This document shows, piece after piece, positions 1 through 11,351 of a stretch of 64,000 nucleotides of DNA. Below the pieces are notes generated by a model that did no database searches, was not told the origin of the DNA, and saw only the letters and a program-made list of their open reading frames with translations. Origin of the DNA: Clavelina lepadiformis (Eukaryota > Chordata > Ascidiacea > Aplousobranchia > Clavelinidae); contig NC_135244.1 of the NCBI RefSeq assembly GCF_947623445.1, forward strand, positions 23,622,860 to 23,686,859. Reading direction: 5' to 3'. The position numbers were made by a program, and so were the translations under genes. Positions within the stretch are counted from its first letter, which is position 1; each line of letters begins with the position of its first letter.

Positions 1-2501
1 ACATTTCAAACAATGATCTTGTTATCATTAAAATTGGCAAAAGTCTAAAGTAGGTTTACACTTTCGGCGAATAACATCCTAATTAATAACTTAAGTCTAC
101 GAATATACATAAAACCACATAGGTGGCGCTTTACAAGAGCTAGCGGCCACATTCCAACCTGCCACTAACTTGGTGCCACCGAGTAAAAGTCCAGTGGAAA
201 TGATATTAATGTTTTAAAAATAATTGTAAACAAATTTGTGACTAAACATTGTTCGGGTATTCGATAAATGACCGTTTTATCGGAGTATTATAACTGCATT
301 TCCAAAATAATTCATTCAATTCAAATACATCTTAAAAACTTAAGACACATAATTTGATATTAAGTATATTATTTGCAGAAAATTAATGAAAAATCACAAA
401 TGTGACAAAAAATAACAAAAACTGTCCAAATATAATAGAAAAGACCTAATTACTATCTAGGAGTGACGATGCTTCAGATGGAAAGGACGCAAGGAACGTA
501 TCGTTCTCTGTCCATGTTGTTCGATACTTGCCATTTGTTGGTGGCTGGATCATAGAACTCAACTGTTTTGACATCATTCCTATAAAATGTGTGCAAAAGT
601 TTAAAAACAAAGATAACCAAGTTTCAACTCCTGATTGTTTTAATGCAACAAAGTATTTGTTTAGTCCTAAGCAATTAAGTTCCGAATTTCGGAAACAACA
701 ACTTGCAACAAAATCTTAAACCGGAGTTAAAATCTTAAGCAGGGGAGAGATGAAACTGCTTTGTTATGACTAAATCTTGCAATTAACGACAACAATGAGC
801 AATGGGATTAGTCCTGGATTTGGTGGTATAGTAATTATTATCCTCGGACTGAGTGAGTGTTTGCAGAAGTTAAACCCGGCAATGATTCCTCATTGTTCGA
901 GTTCGAATACTTCGCCCCGGTTACCGAGCTAGCCTTTGTGCAAGTTCCGATTGTCGCTTTTTTACTTGTCCACTGCTCTAAACCATGTTGTTGTTGTTCG
1001 AGCCATTGTGAACAATCAATGCAAAGTTTAAAGTGGTATAAAGAATTTACTTTGTCTGAGGATAAACATTCAGATACTTTGCCTAAAATTGTACGAGCAC
1101 ATTGGTATAATCAAGTATCATTTACAGTACGTTTAAAAACAGATTGTAACCACATTAGCGAAATTACAAGTCTTAAACTTTGACCAATATTATTACATCA
1201 CATTTAGCGAAACAAAAGCATTTAAACACTGATCTTCTTAGTGGAGGTTTCAACGTGACTGTTCCAATATCCACAAGTCATTATTTAAAGACTCGCTAAA
1301 GCCAGCAGCCCATGAGCCTTCGAAGCACTAATTGAGTTTACTCCACTTGTCCATACTCACTGGCTATATTCGCTTTTAGTATTTTGAGTATTATTCATGA
1401 AAACAATTTCTCACCCTCCAAACACCCATATAAGGCCATTCACTACACAAGCTGATCCTCCATATCTTGTCCCATTCGTAGATGGAACATCAATCCAAGT
1501 TTCTGTGTCCAGGTTGTATTTTTCAACAGAAGAGAAATCATCTCCACCTGGTTTAATTCATTTAAAGAACATGACAAGTCATAAATATCCTTAAACATTT
1601 GAAAGATATTTGCACTTGCAGCAAGACTCACCTATCGCGTATATTTCGTTGTTTAATACAACAGCAGTTAATCCATCTCGGCAGGTTTTCATCGGTGGAA
1701 TATACTCCCACTTTCCATTTCGTGGATCATAACATTCTGCTGTGTTTGTTGCATTGTTGTCATCATGTCCTCCAAGCGCATAAAGCAAACCTTTCAAAAT
1801 AAACCATCAATCAATCAAACACGTCACTTGTGCTTAAAATTCAAGCATTATTACTCTCCACACAATTCATAGAAAAACAGTTGAGCTGAGGCATGAACTA
1901 AAAACCTAGAACATGGATATTATCATTTTCTTTTATTTAGTTCGCTTTCTAATTTTCACACAATTTTCTCAAACCCTCTTCTATAAACTCTCATTCTGTT
2001 GCAAATGAAAGTTTTAATTTAAAAGGATCTGTTTTGGTTTCTGTTTAAAAGTCAGCTCATGAAGATAATGACGTCATTGTTGTTTGCTTGATGACGTGTC
2101 GTAGACTTGTTTATTTAACACAATTTTTCATCAAATATTTTTGTTAATTAAATGTTAAGCAATTGAAAACTTTTGATGGAATATGACAAGTGGGTTTGTA
2201 GCACTTTATTTAATTAAATATCACAACCAAAGAAACATAAAACCAACACATTTTTAGTAGTATTAGGAATTTCCAAACAACACTTAATTGAAACTCACCT
2301 CGTGCACTGACCAATGCAAGCCAACTTCGCTTTATATTCATGTTTCTTATCGAAGACCATTTTCTTTCTTCAGGATTGTAACTTTCACATGATGATAGAC
2401 GACCAGTGTCATTATGACCACCAGCACAATAAACAAGACCTACAAGACTCAATCAGGTGAATATTTATAGGAAGCTTTTTTGTCATTTTCATTTTCTAAT
2501 G

Positions 2502-2533
2502 CCATTATGACCACCAGCACAATAAACAAGGCC
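2502..2533 (-). repeat. Partial copy of Kelch exon 10 start in the adjacent intron
   Basis: About 32 bp (ccattatgaccaccagcaca then ataaacaaggcc) repeats the 5' end of kelch exon 10 at 2410-2442. On the minus strand it lies just upstream of that exon, in the intron. Probably a small local duplication. Confidence 0.75.
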
Positions 2534-5500
2534 TGTGATGCATGAAATTACAAAGAAATATTATAGTATGTATGTATGATTGTATGTATACAGAAGACCG
2601 AATATGTCTCAGAGTGGAGCCCATGATATTTAATATAATACACATAACATAAATATTGAAAATATAAATTGAAACAAAAGCGATTTTGTTAACAGAATAT
2701 ATATTTCAGGTAAAAACATCATAAACAATGACACAGGCAATGTAAACAATTGCAGAGCATTAACTTACATGTTGGTCTATGGCAAAGATCAAAATAATTC
2801 GGTATCACATATAACTGATGCAATCTTATTTTGATCTAAGCCATTATAATCCATCAGCAGCCTACACTTTGAAATGTTGCATAAACTGCATTATTTCGAA
2901 ACTTACCATTCAATAATGTTGATGCAAATAAATATCGCTTTTCTCCCATAGAAGGAAAGTTGATATCCCACTTTGGATTCTCATCATTCAAGTCCAACAT
3001 CTCAATAGAGTTTAGAAAATCAGCATCATCATCACTACCACCCATCAATAAAATTTGTTGATTGTAATTTACAGCAGATGGAAATCTCCGAACAATGTTT
3101 GTATCCTGTATGATGAAACATCATTGAATATGTCAATACTCATTCAATCACGACCAGTCATAACACTAAGAACACGTCCGGTTATTTCACAACGTTATGT
3201 AAGATTAATTAATGTTCTGACATCACAGTAACTGGACAACAACAACAAGACATCACTATACTTAGGTTTGTTTTGAGCCTTTTTGGTGACGTTTGACTTA
3301 TAAAGTGTCAACGGAGAAAACAAACCCTTGGTTTGACGTAAAATTAAACACTTTCCAAGGAATTACAAATTACGTCTCAATCAACAAGTTCTCTTGATAC
3401 AACAATTAGGAATTGTTCACGATAATGACTTATCGACTCTAAATTCATGCAAAGACATCTTATACAAAGACGCGCGGCACAGTTTCCAACCTCTAAGTCC
3501 TAAGGTTTCACTTCAAAGACAAAAACAACAACAGAGGTCTGACTGCGGAAAAGTTGATTGAGAGGAACTTCGTAAGATGTTATAAGGTAGGAAGAATAGA
3601 AGTCGCCCTGAAATACCATTAAGTTGCCAACAAAGTAACTAGAGCAGGAAACAAAATTTATTAACAATGTACGAGAACTAACATGTGTCGGACATGAACA
3701 TATTTTCTTCATCAGAGTGAGAAATGAATATTAAAAATTTATAACGACTCCATACGAAAGTAGCTGCAAGAAAAAAGGAAATTTCCAGTTCATAAACGAG
3801 ACGATTCAGTAAACGATAATTAAATAATAATAGTTTCAAAGGTATTGTTTAAAATAACAGGCTGTGGTAGTAGCAGACATGGCAAAGGCAAGGTGCAAAA
3901 TATAGCATTTTCTGATCGGATAATGGTGAAAATGATGCAACACAGTTAGTAATTAAGTAATTATAAGTAATTAGTAATAATAATAACAGTAAAAATAAAT
4001 ATAAACTTTTAACAAAACGTTGAATCAATTTGCTTAAGATCAGTTAATTTCTGTTCTCAAGAAATTTCAGTTTAATTTTTACGATAGAGGGTGCATTCAT
4101 GAAAACTATGAAATACACTGATAAGTGAATAAATTTATATCAACTGAGTTTAAATGATAACTCGTTATTTAAACTGAATAGATCTCGTTTATCTATTTTG
4201 ATCGTTTCGTTAAAATGTTAATCTTAGCATTGTGTCAACTATTTAAAAAATTTGAATCTATTTGTATTATAAGCCAGTGAAGCTTATTTTTCATCAACCA
4301 CAAACTTTTATTTCAGCAAAGCCTGTAATTTTGCATAAAAACTGCCGCTCAACAAATCCACATTTCTAAACCTGGCTGCGGGTTTCATTTATCGAGAGTG
4401 AAGATTGCAAACATACCGGCATGTCACTCCACTGCTTTCTCTTGGTGTTGAACTTGACTACACTTTGTTCACGATCGGTTCCACCAATGATAAGAATTTT
4501 ATCAAACTGACCTGAAACATAAACATCTTATAACGAGTTAATTCGAATCTTATGAAAAATCATTTGGTGTCATTATCACCTTTCTTAAAAGCAAGACCTC
4601 TATGCAGAGGCTTGAACCAAAGACAAAGTTATTCGATAATTTTATAGCTTAAGCGGTAGATGCATATGAGGTAAATGGAAAAAAATACTTGTCCATACCA
4701 TATAATCACATTCATATTCCACGCATTAATATAAAAACAGTCACAAACTTTTATAAAACAACGACAAAATTGACGTGAGCATTTTAAACCACCTGACCTT
4801 TCCTTTTCTTGAAAACTTGATCACCGCACAATCGGGAATTCAGTGACGCTACGAGCAGATTCATACACTCAAGTGAATTACAAACCAATTCCTAAAATAA
4901 AGAGTCTATATAAATATGTTGAGATGTGTTTGCTTTATATAACATAGACATCAGCAGATGTGTTTTGTTATAATACATAGAAATTATTTGATGTGTTTAT
5001 GTCATACAGAACACTGGTTATGTGGAAATTTGGTGAACCGCTTAACAGTAATGACATGTAACAGTGACACTGGAAATTAAAACGCTGCAATTAACAGCAA
5101 GGAGTAATGTAATGATAGTGAACAAAATGTACAAGGCATGGGCACATTTCAGTAGGTCTTTTATATACCAGCAGCTGCGATGCCATATGTTCATAATGAC
5201 AGTTATAAAAGGCTTAAAAATTACCGATAAAACTTGTTTTGTCCTATTGCATTAGCAAATATTGCAACCATGCTTGCAATTATTTTAAATGAAAATTTGA
5301 GCACAAGTATGACTAAATATCATATAACTTACTTCTTTGCGGACAACATCATTCAAAAAATCTGAGGATAAATAATCCAGTTGAATGAAACAAAACAAAT
5401 CACTGAAATGTTCCTTTCTGTCACAACCACCATGTTTTGTCCAACTTATCACACTCCTGTACTTGTCCTCGTCGATCGATTCCTGTCAAGTTATTTATAA

Positions 5501-5663
5501 TTTTAACATCTCTTCACATTTTCTCTGAATTTCTTATCAAAAACTGCAGTAAATTTGAGACCATGCTCATATTTTATTTTAATGAAGTTTTAGTTCCAAG
5601 TTTACTTCATCACTTTCCAACTTCAGCATAGCCTTGACATCATCAACACCAAGCTGAAGGAAA

Positions 5664-6080
5664 TGTGGCATTCGGATAGCCCAAACATTGCAATAATTAT
5701 ATATATTGGCATTGCATAAAGTTTTGATTTTTCTCCAGGCAGATAATAATGTTTGCAAAGCTTTGTAGCGTGCTGACGTAGATGAAGTGTTTCAAGTAGC
5801 GTCGTATTGATCGTATAATAGTGTACGTAGCAAATGCATTGTTTCTAAATGGTAGTCAAAAAGTAGTTTCAAATTGACATGTGACGTAGTTAAGTGTGTC
5901 AAGTGGTTTTCTGTATTTGAATTCTTTGTGAGAAAAAGGCTTAAATTGGAATTGTATACGTGATTATGGGCTGATTGGCATAAAGCTGATTGGTCAATAT
6001 TTTAGTATAAAAGTAAATGTTGGATTTAAATAGCTCTCTTCTCGTCTCTTTGGAAATTATCTTCTTCCTGAGTCATTTCC
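5664..6080. repeat. Direct repeat, copy 1 of 2
   Basis: 417 bp, matched base for base by 7639-8055 except one C/T difference near the end (agtcattt against agttattt). It begins TGTGGCATTCGG. The TATA-like gtataaaag lies about 70 bp before its 3' end. After 6080 the two copies lose clear similarity. Confidence 0.9.
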
Positions 6081-8282
6081 GTTCCGCTGAATGGAAGTTA
6101 TGGCAGAACTGGAATCAGATTAGGATCGAGAGAAAACTGCTTTCAATGGTTTGTTAGCGAGCGAATTGCGGCAGACATTTTAAAAATTCTCGAAGTCACC
6201 AGTTGAAAGAAATCTCGCTAACGAACAATGACTATCATGCTACTGGCATTATGGATTACGCTGATGACGACGCTAGCCAACACTAGCCAAAGCCAGCAAC
6301 CAACACAGACCAGCGACAAGCATCGCTCAAAAGAAAAATGGAAGAAAAATCATCAAGAAGAACGAAGCTCTCAATCTGTTGTGGACACTTCTACATTTGA
6401 TTCTGCTCCCGATTAATTCTTAGCCGGTAAAGTACATTACTCATTTCTGAATAAATCGTAGCTTGTTATTGGTGTTATTAGATATTAGCGCACATATGTC
6501 ATGATTATTAATAACACAAATATTAAATACGTTTCTTATTCTGATTTTACTTCATAAAATTATGTCCCCAAGGACAACGCGCACATAAATTCATACTGTA
6601 GTAGTATAGTTATATCTTATATTTGTTCTGCGTAATCCACGCATCATATAATACTAAACGAGAACTTAAAGTTGAACTACAAGTTAATGTATTCCTTATC
6701 CCCCTGTCGACTTCTATCTATACTTATTTTTCAATATCATGTTTTATGGTAGATGATTTTTTATTTTATTTTATTGCATGGACACAGGCTAACTAAGCCA
6801 AATACTTATCAACGGTCACTTTTACCCCATTGTCTACCTACAAAGCATTCTTTTAATCTTTTCTTACGCTAAGCACTTTTAGCTACGTTTTATATTAACC
6901 CACCTTTATTGCTTTCTTAAATGACTTACATTAAGTACAAGCGTTAACAAACGCCGTACGATTATTTGCCTTGTTTGTCATTATATACCAGGTTGCAAAC
7001 TGCCAGCCTGTATAAGTCAGAATCTGTTAATTGTGACTATCCCGATATAACCTCGATTCACAAATGGTACCGCATAACTTGCATACAACAAATGCAAGCA
7101 GAAAACGAATTGAGGCGAATCGCGATATTAAGCTTATTACTCAGACTGATCGAACTTTTATTTTCTTCTCCTGCATTATGCAAACCCTCTTAACCCTTAC
7201 CCACCCTTATACTTACATTATCTTGCTATAAAAATTCGGAAAACCAAACGCGTTGTCCGATATCATTTGTGTTAAAATATTGAAATGCATTTCGTGATAA
7301 TGGCAATCGTTTTATTCAAACTGTTTGTGTTAGGTTTTGTGTGCCTTTACATTAGGATACTTGTATGTAACTTTGGTTTGTGGTAAAAGCTATATATATA
7401 AAAAAAAAAATATCAAAATATTTAAAAACCCTTCTATATAACACAGCATTAGTGAAGAATGTTTACTGCTATTTTTTTTCTTTTGCATATTCCATCTGTA
7501 TACGTTCGTTGACCGCATCAAAATTCTGGCTGGAGAGAAAACAAATTCTGCATTCACATTGCAAGCTGACAACAAGAATCTTGCAAGCTGCCAACGCCAG
7601 TATCCCTACCTCGAAGCTTTTTGGGTTAGGGGAGTTATTGTGGCATTCGGATAGCCCAAACATTGCAATAATTATATATATTGGCATTGCATAAAGTTTT
7701 GATTTTTCTCCAGGCAGATAATAATGTTTGCAAAGCTTTGTAGCGTGCTGACGTAGATGAAGTGTTTCAAGTAGCGTCGTATTGATCGTATAATAGTGTA
7801 CGTAGCAAATGCATTGTTTCTAAATGGTAGTCAAAAAGTAGTTTCAAATTGACATGTGACGTAGTTAAGTGTGTCAAGTGGTTTTCTGTATTTGAATTCT
7901 TTGTGAGAAAAAGGCTTAAATTGGAATTGTATACGTGATTATGGGCTGATTGGCATAAAGCTGATTGGTCAATATTTTAGTATAAAAGTAAATGTTGGAT
8001 TTAAATAGCTCTCTTCTCGTCTCTTTGGAAATTATCTTCTTCCTGAGTTATTTCCTGTGAATTGAAGTAATTAATAAGATATTGGGAATTGGAAGCATGG
8101 TGTAATATTGCTAATTCGATACAACTAATTCGGACAATATAACAATTTGAACTTATGAAGTTGGTGTTGATTTAAGAAGCAAATAAGACAGTAAACGCAA
8201 CGGAGTCAAGATAACTAGCGGAGTCAACAGTCAGACTTGGCTTAGGCCAGTCTAAAACCAATCCACCACCACCATTCCCATA
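5665..8282. mobile_element. 2.6-kb insertion with internal 417-bp direct repeats, 5-bp TSD
   Basis: The insert lies between two copies of GAAAT (5660-5664 and 8283-8287). Removing it with one copy restores an uninterrupted BACK reading frame (K-S-A-D-F then L-Q-L-G-V), which fixes both ends. Inside are two direct repeats, 5664-6080 and 7639-8055, both 417 bp and differing by one base that I can see. Each holds a TATA-like box (gtataaaag, about 6005 and 7980) near its 3' end, as LTR promoters do, and starts with TGTGG. Against a plain LTR element: the insertion continues 227 bp beyond the second repeat to the target duplication, and I recognise no gag, protease or reverse transcriptase in the 1.56 kb between repeats. 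It is best called an unclassified, non-autonomous and young element. Confidence 0.75.
7639..8055. repeat. Direct repeat, copy 2 of 2
   Basis: Second copy of the 417-bp repeat at 5664-6080, in the same orientation with no indel. It is preceded by a purine-leaning stretch (gggttaggggagttat) that could be a polypurine tract if the element is a retroelement. It is followed by 227 bp of other sequence before the target-site copy at 8283. Confidence 0.9.
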
Positions 8283-10174
8283 GAAATCTGCACTTTTTAA
8301 AACTGCTCCGAGATGTTTAGAAATGAAAGTTTCAGTTGCTTGAACAAGATCACCCATGTTGTATCGGTTTGAATAAGATCGAATTTTCAAACAATTTTCT
8401 TCATTGAGAGATGCTTTAAAAAATATCTTGCACTGTTCTTTCAAGCCTAAACAAATACAAACAGAATTTGTACCTACTTATTTATTCAGAAAAGGTCGCA
8501 CTTTGAATAATGGCTACGCTCAAAACACAATCTTCTATCAGAAAGTTTCAATACTAAACAGCACGGCCACATTTCATTAATTTGTTTGTTCCCCAGATCT
8601 GACTTTTTTAACTTACCGTCTTCCAATATCAAACCTAAATAGTTTCATAATAGCAACACATGTCCAAATGTAAAGGCCAGACCTATGTCTAAAGTTACTA
8701 AGAAGCATTCCAGAAAATGCATTCTCAATATAAACCTAACAATAAAGAAGAAATGATAGAAAAGGGTGCAAGTGTGTTGTTGTCGCAAATGGCTGCTAAC
8801 TTTTTATCGACTCAAAGAAAACGTCTTCATAACATGAAAGGATGTTTTGCAGAGATCAGTAAAGTTTTCTGATAAATGAAGCTTGCAATGCCTTGTATTA
8901 TAATTTAGATTAACCAGATACAGTGCAATGTCACTCATCAATGTGTAATAACGATACAACAACATTCATAGTTGCAACTTGAACAAAAAAACTAAGTTGC
9001 AGACATGATGTGATAAGCATAAGATGTAGTGTACTGTGCTCTGTGCACCGCTAAGCCAACAAACTGGAGGCAAATGTCATATCAGTTAAAAATTAAGCCA
9101 TAGCTACATTGATGCAAACGAGGCACTTGCCTCCAAATTTATCTGGAATTTTGGCACAAAATAGCTTCACTGCTGAATTGCGTTTAACAACATACTTAAC
9201 CAGGGATGTGCACGATATAAGTGCCTTCGTAAAATTTACCCTTGCTACGACACTGAATATCATAGATAAAGCTGCAATAACAATACTTACTTGTAATGCG
9301 TAGATATTCTGCTGCTTCCAGTACATCATATACATTGTCATGAGTGAGGGTTATGCGTAAAGTGTAGGCCTATATGAAGTTAACGATCAATGCCATTGTT
9401 GGACCACTGACTTCTTTAACACTTCCTTCATTTGAATTACTTTCTCTCATCTATAAAGAAAATTTAATCAATTTACTTCAAGCAGATGTTAACACAAATA
9501 AGCTCATTCCACCTTAGTAGTGAACATTTTCTTGAAATATTCCGAGATTGAACCAACCACACATTTGTGAACAAGGAATTGTTTTCCTCCCGCTTTTATT
9601 GTGAAATCACAGAAGTCATTTGTTGTTTTTCGATTTCTGTGACAATAGAAATCTTTTAAACCACATAGCTCAATATGCACCACATTAACCAAAGTAATTA
9701 TTAAACTTTTTTTATTTTAGGGTGGAGTTGCTTAAAACTAATTGATTAGTAAAATTGATTAGGCTGACGAATGAAGACTACAAAGTACGACAGCTTTTGA
9801 CAAAAAGTTATCCGTATCCTCACACAGAATTTGGCCTGGTAGCACACTAGTCCCATAGTCCTTTGTTAATTTATTAAGATTTGGCATTTAAGCAACCAGC
9901 TTTGTCTGGCTTATTATAAATCGACGTGAATGTTCAAAAGTTCGACGTCCACGATGATGAGTCTCCTGTGTCTGAGTGCCCCACTTTCTACTACAGTAAT
10001 TGTAATTAGTATAAGGTGTAATTCAAGTAAACTTCACCAATTTTTGGGGAAAGATCATAAAATAAGATTTCGAAAAATTTCACAAAAAAAAATGCATATG
10101 AACACTGCTCAATTAGCAACTTACTCATTTAAGTTGTTGAGTATTTCAGTGGCGTGGTTGCTTTCCAGTTCCAT

Positions 10175-11351
10175 CTTCTCCAAATTTATACAAGTAAACA
10201 ATAATATTCAAGTTTCTTCCTAAAAATCAAATTTTAGTCAAAAATTATAAACTATATTTACCAAACCATCTACCAGTTAAAGGAGACCAATAATGATTAT
10301 TCGTGAGCATGTGTTTTTGTTTAATAATTATAACAGTTAGCTGTATAACTTTCGCTCCGCACAGCCCAGGGTACATTTCGCGTGACCTACAAACAAGCGG
10401 CGTCAACTTGGTTTGACCTCGACTTGGATTGGAGCAAACTTATGTATTGGCGCAACCATGGCAACAGAAGTTTCACCCTGCCCTTCCGTTTTTCCACGAG
10501 ATGAGGGCCGGAGAGGACCATGGGTGCAAGTCAAAACCCGAGAGAACTCCACACGAGATAACATCATTTAAACATTGAGCTGGTGCACAAAAAACTTTGC
10601 GTGTTTGATTTTTTTTTTTTTAACAAACTTTTTAACCAAATATATTCCGAAGATTTAGTTGTATTAAGATGACTTAGTTGTATTTATTCCTATCGTAGTT
10701 TTGTACAGTATTGCTATATCTTGAAGCTACTTATGGAAAAAATTCGTAAATGTTACTCTACATAAATAAATACATTAATTTTCAGTAACGGTTGTCAGCT
10801 GTATTTTAAGTATGGTACCGGTACGCTTTTTTATTTCTGAACAAACAAAAAATTAGAAAACTTTAAATCGACCTAATCAGGGGATTCCCGAGAAATAAGA
10901 TAAAGTTTAAATCACGTGATTGAACTCAGAATTTTGTTTCATACCGACAATAATTACTGTCTTGTCTATTTCCGTTAAATGGCCCCCAAGCTCTGTAAAG
11001 CATGGCTAGAGTTAGTCTAGGCTACTTATTGAATATCTAAAGCTCACATACTTTTAATCTTACTCACTGTTCGGCAAAATCTGACCGCCTGGAAACGAGG
11101 TCGTTGTTCAGCTCGGCCATCAGTAGCGTTCATTTACGGAAGTTTGTTGAAAGTGAAAGGGTTGTAAACCAAGTTTGGAAGTTTCCTTGCATACGATGAA
11201 CAAAAAAGTTGCCATTTTTGTTATGCTGTATACATCTCGATTAGCCTAGCCCGTGTATGGGAACAATTTCCTCTTCATGACCGTATGAACGACTTGCCAA
11301 TAATTTCACTCAACTGCAGCTGTTGATAAAATTGATATAAGCCTACGTGAC
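10175..11351. other. Head-to-head intergenic region (Kelch / TM7SF3)
   Basis: About 1.2 kb between two divergently transcribed genes, so it should hold both promoters. It contains a T-rich run near 10608-10621. I see no recognisable promoter motif and no further gene. Confidence 0.6.

Larger units (their letters stand above)
474..10174 (-). pseudogene. BTB-BACK-Kelch (KLHL-type) gene, interrupted
   Basis: KLHL proteins are substrate adaptors for cullin-3 ubiquitin ligases (family knowledge). Thirteen exons can be joined in phase on the minus strand: 10174-10125, 9636-9513, 9450-9291, 8634-8617, 8446-8283 plus 5659-5606 (one exon split by an insertion), 5482-5333, 4891-4798, 4511-4417, 3105-2907, 2439-2299, 1790-1632, 1557-class end corrected to 1547-1415, and 579-474. 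Exons 1-4 give BTB (motif DFCDFTIKAGGKQFLVHK), exons 5-7 BACK (CLKIRSYSNRY; SDFLNDVV), exons 8-13 kelch blades (GG, YDP and W marks). The whole would be about 548 codons, normal for the family. Two lesions: TAG at 9370-9372 where BTB domains usually have the Tyr of a 'NFIY' motif, and a 2.6-kb insertion inside exon 5. Exon 4 is only 18 bp. It may be a pseudogene, a null allele, or an assembly of a defective haplotype; all other splice sites remain intact, so inactivation looks recent. Confidence 0.82.

Noticed and set aside
6085..6110. Possible half-tRNA primer-binding site (gttatgg) after the first direct repeat
   Set aside because: Only seven bases fit the initiator tRNA anticodon region, and the repeat border is unclear; too weak to call.
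7380..7694. ORF inside the 2.6-kb insertion, tested as gag/pol
   Set aside because: No zinc knuckle, protease or reverse-transcriptase motifs; it runs into the second direct repeat.
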